In this document: in pieces, positions 61,231-64,000 of the stretch
Layout: the number at the start of each line of letters is the position of its first letter
Numbering within the stretch: position 1 is the first letter of the stretch
Assembly: GCA_900544675.1 (NCBI GenBank)
Contig: UQVZ01000015.1
Coordinates: forward strand, 1-64,000
Direction of reading: 5' to 3'
Length of the DNA: 64,000 bases
Origin: an uncultured Bacteroides sp.
GTDB lineage: Bacteria; Bacteroidota; Bacteroidia; Bacteroidales; Bacteroidaceae
Made by a program: the position numbers and the translations under genes
Notes under the pieces: generated by a model
Told to the model about the DNA's origin: nothing
The model's database searches: none
What the model saw: only the letters and a program-made list of their open reading frames with translations

Positions 61231-61710
61231 ATGAAAACAATGAAAGAACAAAGCATTTATTGGATGAAAAAAGTTAAGAACCGCTGTTTCTTATTGGCAT
61301 TGGCAGTCTGCAGCATGTTGCCTTTGCTCTCTTCCTGCTCCTCGGAAGAAAACGTTACCGTTAACTTCAAGGTTAAATTCGACGGTTATCTCCCTTTAAA
61401 CCCCGACTATGAACCTCTTGTAACAGCCATTTTGGATTACCAGAAAGCCAACGGGATAATAGATCGGAACATATCTATTACTAAAGAAGGAAGTGATCTG
61501 ACCGATGAAGATTTCAATGAAATGAAAGAGCAGGCAATTTCACAAGTTTTCAGTGAAATGAACGAACCCGACTACGGTGAAGTGATAAGAGAAGCCGGCA
61601 TCAGTATATCCGAGCCGGTCAATCTGCTACTCGTTTACGAACTAGGACCTACAGGACCTAATGGAGAAATAAGCGGAGGTACAGAGTTTACACTGGAACT
61701 TCATCTTTAA
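61231..61710 (+). CDS. Small lipoprotein of unknown function
   Basis: A protein of 159 residues if it starts at 61231; MKKVKNRC at 61264 is an alternative with a more normal signal. Lipobox LLSSCSSE. The mature part is acidic with alternating strands and helices (VNFKVKFDGYLPLNPDYEPL; VTAILDYQKANGII; INLLLVYEL-like VNLLLVYELGPTG) and a Gly-Pro-rich loop near the end. I do not recognise the family. It is last in the surface locus before the terminator. Confidence 0.7.
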   Translation: MKTMKEQSIYWMKKVKNRCFLLALAVCSMLPLLSSCSSEENVTVNFKVKFDGYLPLNPDYEPLVTAILDYQKANGIIDRNISITKEGSDLTDEDFNEMKEQAISQVFSEMNEPDYGEVIREAGISISEPVNLLLVYELGPTGPNGEISGGTEFTLELHL

Positions 61711-61752
61711 CAAAGCTATGAATATCAGCAATCTGTTAATGTAAACACATGG

Positions 61753-61792
61753 CCCTCCGTTTGTCAAGCCTCAGACGGAGGGTCGTTTTTTT
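61753..61792 (+). terminator. Terminator of surface locus
   Basis: CCCTCCGT pairs with ACGGAGGG, followed by TCGTTTTTTT. The stem overlaps the 3' end of the opposite gene (stop at 61764), so the last codons of the AraC regulator are part of it. Confidence 0.85.
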
Positions 61793-63530
61793 CTCCTTGA
61801 GCTTTCATGTATTGTGCCGGAGTCATGCCACACACCTTATAGAAAGCACGATAGAAAGTACTGTGACTATTGAAACTCGCCTCTTTGGATATCGCGTCGA
61901 ACGACAAGTAAGGCTTTTCCTTCATCAACTTGATGGCATATTCCACACGCAGACGATTCAAATAAATGCTTACATTGTCGGCATTGGCATATTTACGGAG
62001 AATGCGGGGCAAATCATTCTTTCCGATACTGCCAAGCTCCATCAATTCATCACGGCCGAAATTAGGCTGAAGGAAAAGACGGTCTTTGATGACTGCATTT
62101 TCCAAACGCAGGAAACGTTCGTATTCTACCTTATTAATATTGTTTTCACCGGCATCGGGCTGTTCGGGCAATTGCACCGTGTTTTCCAAAAATTCCGGAC
62201 TAACCGGCTGCAACACCTCATCTTTCTGACAACAAGAGTTACGCACTTCTTCCCGTTTCGCCATCAGTTCATCTATCTGCTTGACTGCGACCCGGTTTCT
62301 GCGACGCATCACGCGCAGATTATACCATATTATTCCCGAGAAAGCAATCAGAAATACCAACAACAAAGATAAGCCGCCCAACAAGAAATTACGGCGTTGC
62401 ATTTCAGTCTTCGCATTGGCTATCTGCAAGTCTTTTTCATGCAAACGGAACACCGTGGCATATTCATGCGCCCGGCTTCTCTGTTCGCGACTGAAGATGC
62501 TGTCATACAACCATGTCACACGTTGCTGATAAGCATCCGCCTGCTTGTAATCCTGAAGCCCGCGGTATGCCTGCGCAAAGCGGTCCAGGATAATCCAATA
62601 ACCATAATTCACTGTATCTTCACCGTATGATTTCTGAAAAGAAGCCATGTCATCCCGATTGATACGCAAAGCCTCTTCATAGCGTCCGGCTTGCAACAGA
62701 TAAGGAATGATTTGACCCACCTCATCTCGCGAAGCTGCAAAGTCGGTCTGCATAAACCGCCGGTAATACCCCTCTGCTTCCTTCTTCTGCCCTGCCAACA
62801 TCAGCGCGTATGCCAACTTCGAATAAGCGTAACCATACTGACTGTCAATATATCCGGGAGGAGGGCCCGGCTTTTCGCTCATCCGTGCAATCAACTTCAC
62901 ACGTTTTTCACCGATACCGATAGCTTCTTCCAGATGTCCTACTTCCATCAGTATTGCCATCAGTTCGCCGTACGCATACGAAAGGTCTGCCATCACCCGC
63001 ACATTTTCCGAATCCTTTATCAAGTCAATTCCCTGACGATAGCATTTTAAAGCTTCATCCATGAGATTGATTTTCTTATACATCCGTCCCACATCGAAAT
63101 ATACAAAAGCCTCTTTCTCTGTTTTCCCCAATTGACGTGCCAAGTCGAGTGCCTCCCGACTGTAACCGAGTGCCTCCTCATTCTTTCCCTGCGTAACCAA
63201 AGAATTTATCAGTTTAGTCAACATATTCAATTTCCGGGAAGGCACCAAGCGCACCGAATCCGAAGTAAGCGCCCTGCGCACATACCTCTCATTCAATATC
63301 TGTTCACCTTTTATCTCATAACACATCGTGCGCAACATGTCTATTTCAAAAGACTGCAACCCTGGCAGATGATTTTGTTCTGCCGAATCCAGCAACTGCA
63401 AAGCATAATCAGGATGCTGTATATGAATCTTTTGTATATACGCAAAGTTTATGAGTGAATCGTGCGGTTCCGTCATCGACCAGCATCTGCCGATTCCACA
63501 CAAAAAAAGGAAAAAATAAAATAATCTCAT
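61764..63530 (-). CDS. TPR - transmembrane - AraC regulator
   Basis: A 588-residue protein. A signal or membrane N-terminus (MRLFYFFLFLCGIGRC) is followed by TPR-like repeats (about 30-375, for example EEALGYSREALDLARQLG and MDEALKCYRQGIDLIK), a membrane helix (about 381-402, LLGGLSLLLVFLIAFSGIIW) and a cytoplasmic region ending in an AraC-type double HTH (about 485-580, FQPNFGRDELMELGSIGKND; FDAISKEASFNSHSTFYRAF). It is the same layout as the regulator at 5379 but with another DNA-binding type. It faces the surface locus at 58293-61710, which is its most likely target. Confidence 0.88.
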   Translation of the reverse strand: MRLFYFFLFLCGIGRCWSMTEPHDSLINFAYIQKIHIQHPDYALQLLDSAEQNHLPGLQSFEIDMLRTMCYEIKGEQILNERYVRRALTSDSVRLVPSRKLNMLTKLINSLVTQGKNEEALGYSREALDLARQLGKTEKEAFVYFDVGRMYKKINLMDEALKCYRQGIDLIKDSENVRVMADLSYAYGELMAILMEVGHLEEAIGIGEKRVKLIARMSEKPGPPPGYIDSQYGYAYSKLAYALMLAGQKKEAEGYYRRFMQTDFAASRDEVGQIIPYLLQAGRYEEALRINRDDMASFQKSYGEDTVNYGYWIILDRFAQAYRGLQDYKQADAYQQRVTWLYDSIFSREQRSRAHEYATVFRLHEKDLQIANAKTEMQRRNFLLGGLSLLLVFLIAFSGIIWYNLRVMRRRNRVAVKQIDELMAKREEVRNSCCQKDEVLQPVSPEFLENTVQLPEQPDAGENNINKVEYERFLRLENAVIKDRLFLQPNFGRDELMELGSIGKNDLPRILRKYANADNVSIYLNRLRVEYAIKLMKEKPYLSFDAISKEASFNSHSTFYRAFYKVCGMTPAQYMKAQGEKNDPPSEA

Positions 63531-63554
63531 ATCTTACTAAACAATAATATGCGG

Positions 63555-63562
63555 CAAAGATA
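63555..63562 (-). promoter_or_regulatory. Promoter -7 box of TPR-AraC gene
   Basis: Reads TATCTTTG on the minus strand, 24 bp before the ATG at 63530. Confidence 0.65.
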
Positions 63563-63624
63563 AGAAAAATTACAATAACAATACCCCCGTAAACAAATAT
63601 CCACAATCCTTTGCAATAAAAAAC

Positions 63625-63675
63625 AAGAAACAGATACAGGAACCAGCTTCACCTGCTTGCCCTGTACCTGTTTCT
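63625..63675 (-). terminator. Terminator of PepSY-like gene
   Basis: AAGAAACAG.TACAGG pairs with CCTGTA.CTGTTTCTT. Read on the minus strand the stem is followed by TTGTTTTTTATTG. Confidence 0.75.
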
Positions 63676-63697
63676 TTTACGCTTAATCTAAATGCAC

Positions 63698-64000
63698 TTA
63701 GTCTTCTACCCGTATAATCTCGCCTTCGGCACTGAGATATACCTCTATTTCATCCCATACCTCTACTTCATAGAAAGTTCCTTGAGGAGTCTCTACACAC
63801 TCGCAATCATCGTCTCCCCAATAAGCGTGTTCGCCAAACCTTTCTCTCAACGCCGCTTTTACGGCATCGGGCAATTCATCCGGATATACCTCATACGTTG
63901 TGCGCAACCATTCTTCGTTAAAGTTAAACACCACGTCTTTTTCACGGCGGTCGTGTATGATTTCCACCTCGATACGGCCGTCATCGTAATCGCGTTCTTT
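63698..64000 (-). CDS. PepSY-like protein, truncated by window edge
   Basis: The open frame continues to base 64000, so the true start is outside the window. The visible 100 residues begin KERDYDDGRIEVEI and end EGEIIRVED. A PepSY-like half-domain is apparent (LPDAVKAALRERFGEHAYWG; GTFYEVEVWDEIEVYLSAEG), and the preceding VVFNFNEEWLRTTYEV is the end of another such unit. Proteins of this family are small, usually exported, and of unknown function. The GTG at 63967 is not the start. Confidence 0.7.
   Translation of the reverse strand, partial: KERDYDDGRIEVEIIHDRREKDVVFNFNEEWLRTTYEVYPDELPDAVKAALRERFGEHAYWGDDDCECVETPQGTFYEVEVWDEIEVYLSAEGEIIRVED

Overview
The window is a chromosomal segment from a Bacteroidaceae bacterium (Bacteroides or Phocaeicola type). 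The evidence is the recurrent Bacteroidetes -7 promoter motif TAnnTTTG upstream of most transcription units, the scarcity of Shine-Dalgarno sequences, the FeoA-FeoB fusion, DUF5686 and DUF4476 families, TPR-transmembrane-HTH hybrid regulators, LL-diaminopimelate aminotransferase and a complete Rnf complex. I cannot name the species from sequence alone.

Layout. 0-2.3 kb: a single-gene ORF6N cassette lies at the 3' end of tilS, flanked by an 18-bp direct repeat, one copy of which is the end of tilS itself. 2.4-5.2 kb: ferrous iron uptake (FeoAB fusion plus a tiny Cys-rich partner). 5.2-7.9 kb: a TPR-transmembrane-HTH regulator and an outer-membrane beta-barrel gene that share a near-identical 103-bp promoter block. 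7.9-8.5 kb: a gene graveyard holding a second, decayed ORF6N gene joined to a decayed tyrosine recombinase tail, followed by a palindromic repeat cluster. 8.7 kb: tRNA-Cys. 8.9-12.3 kb: a redox operon (NapH-NapG-like fusion, Tat-exported aldo/keto reductase with ferredoxin tail, DUF1893), facing a Crp/Fnr regulator. 13.2-18.2 kb: DUF5686 envelope protein, family 2 glycosyltransferase, a lipoprotein. 17.5-23.3 kb: minus-strand operon of lipoprotein, giant nuclease-helicase and SDR enzyme. 23.4-26 kb: copper P-type ATPase. 26-31 kb: MaoC protein, then xth-dgkA-PAP2 and the LysM/periplasmic-binding fusion with its coupled beta-barrel gene.

32-42 kb is a nitrogen and lysine/peptidoglycan block read on the minus strand: gltB, gltD, asnB, dapF, dapL (ammonia assimilation, asparagine, meso-diaminopimelate). 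42.6-48.2 kb is the energy-conserving Rnf operon (rseC-rnfBCDGEA). Then come fba, rpmE2, a TetR - O-methyltransferase-like - heterodimeric ABC exporter module (50-55.5 kb), an acyl-CoA ligase with a cupin-XRE regulator, and a surface-protein locus (58-63.5 kb: CsgG-like protein, beta-barrel, S41 peptidase, lipoprotein) facing a TPR-AraC regulator. The last gene, a PepSY-like protein, runs off the right edge.

The most unusual content is non-coding. Several intergenic regions are built from tandem repeats with an exact 8-bp period, often folded into nested palindromes and often ending directly at a start codon (5067, 28509, 37296). Other repeats have 7-bp or 22-bp periods. A 20-21 bp palindrome TGTTTCA-N6/7-TGAAACA is clustered in front of gltB/rnf and occurs once more before rpmE2. 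None of these is explained by the genes. All family assignments come from reading the translations; no database search was run.
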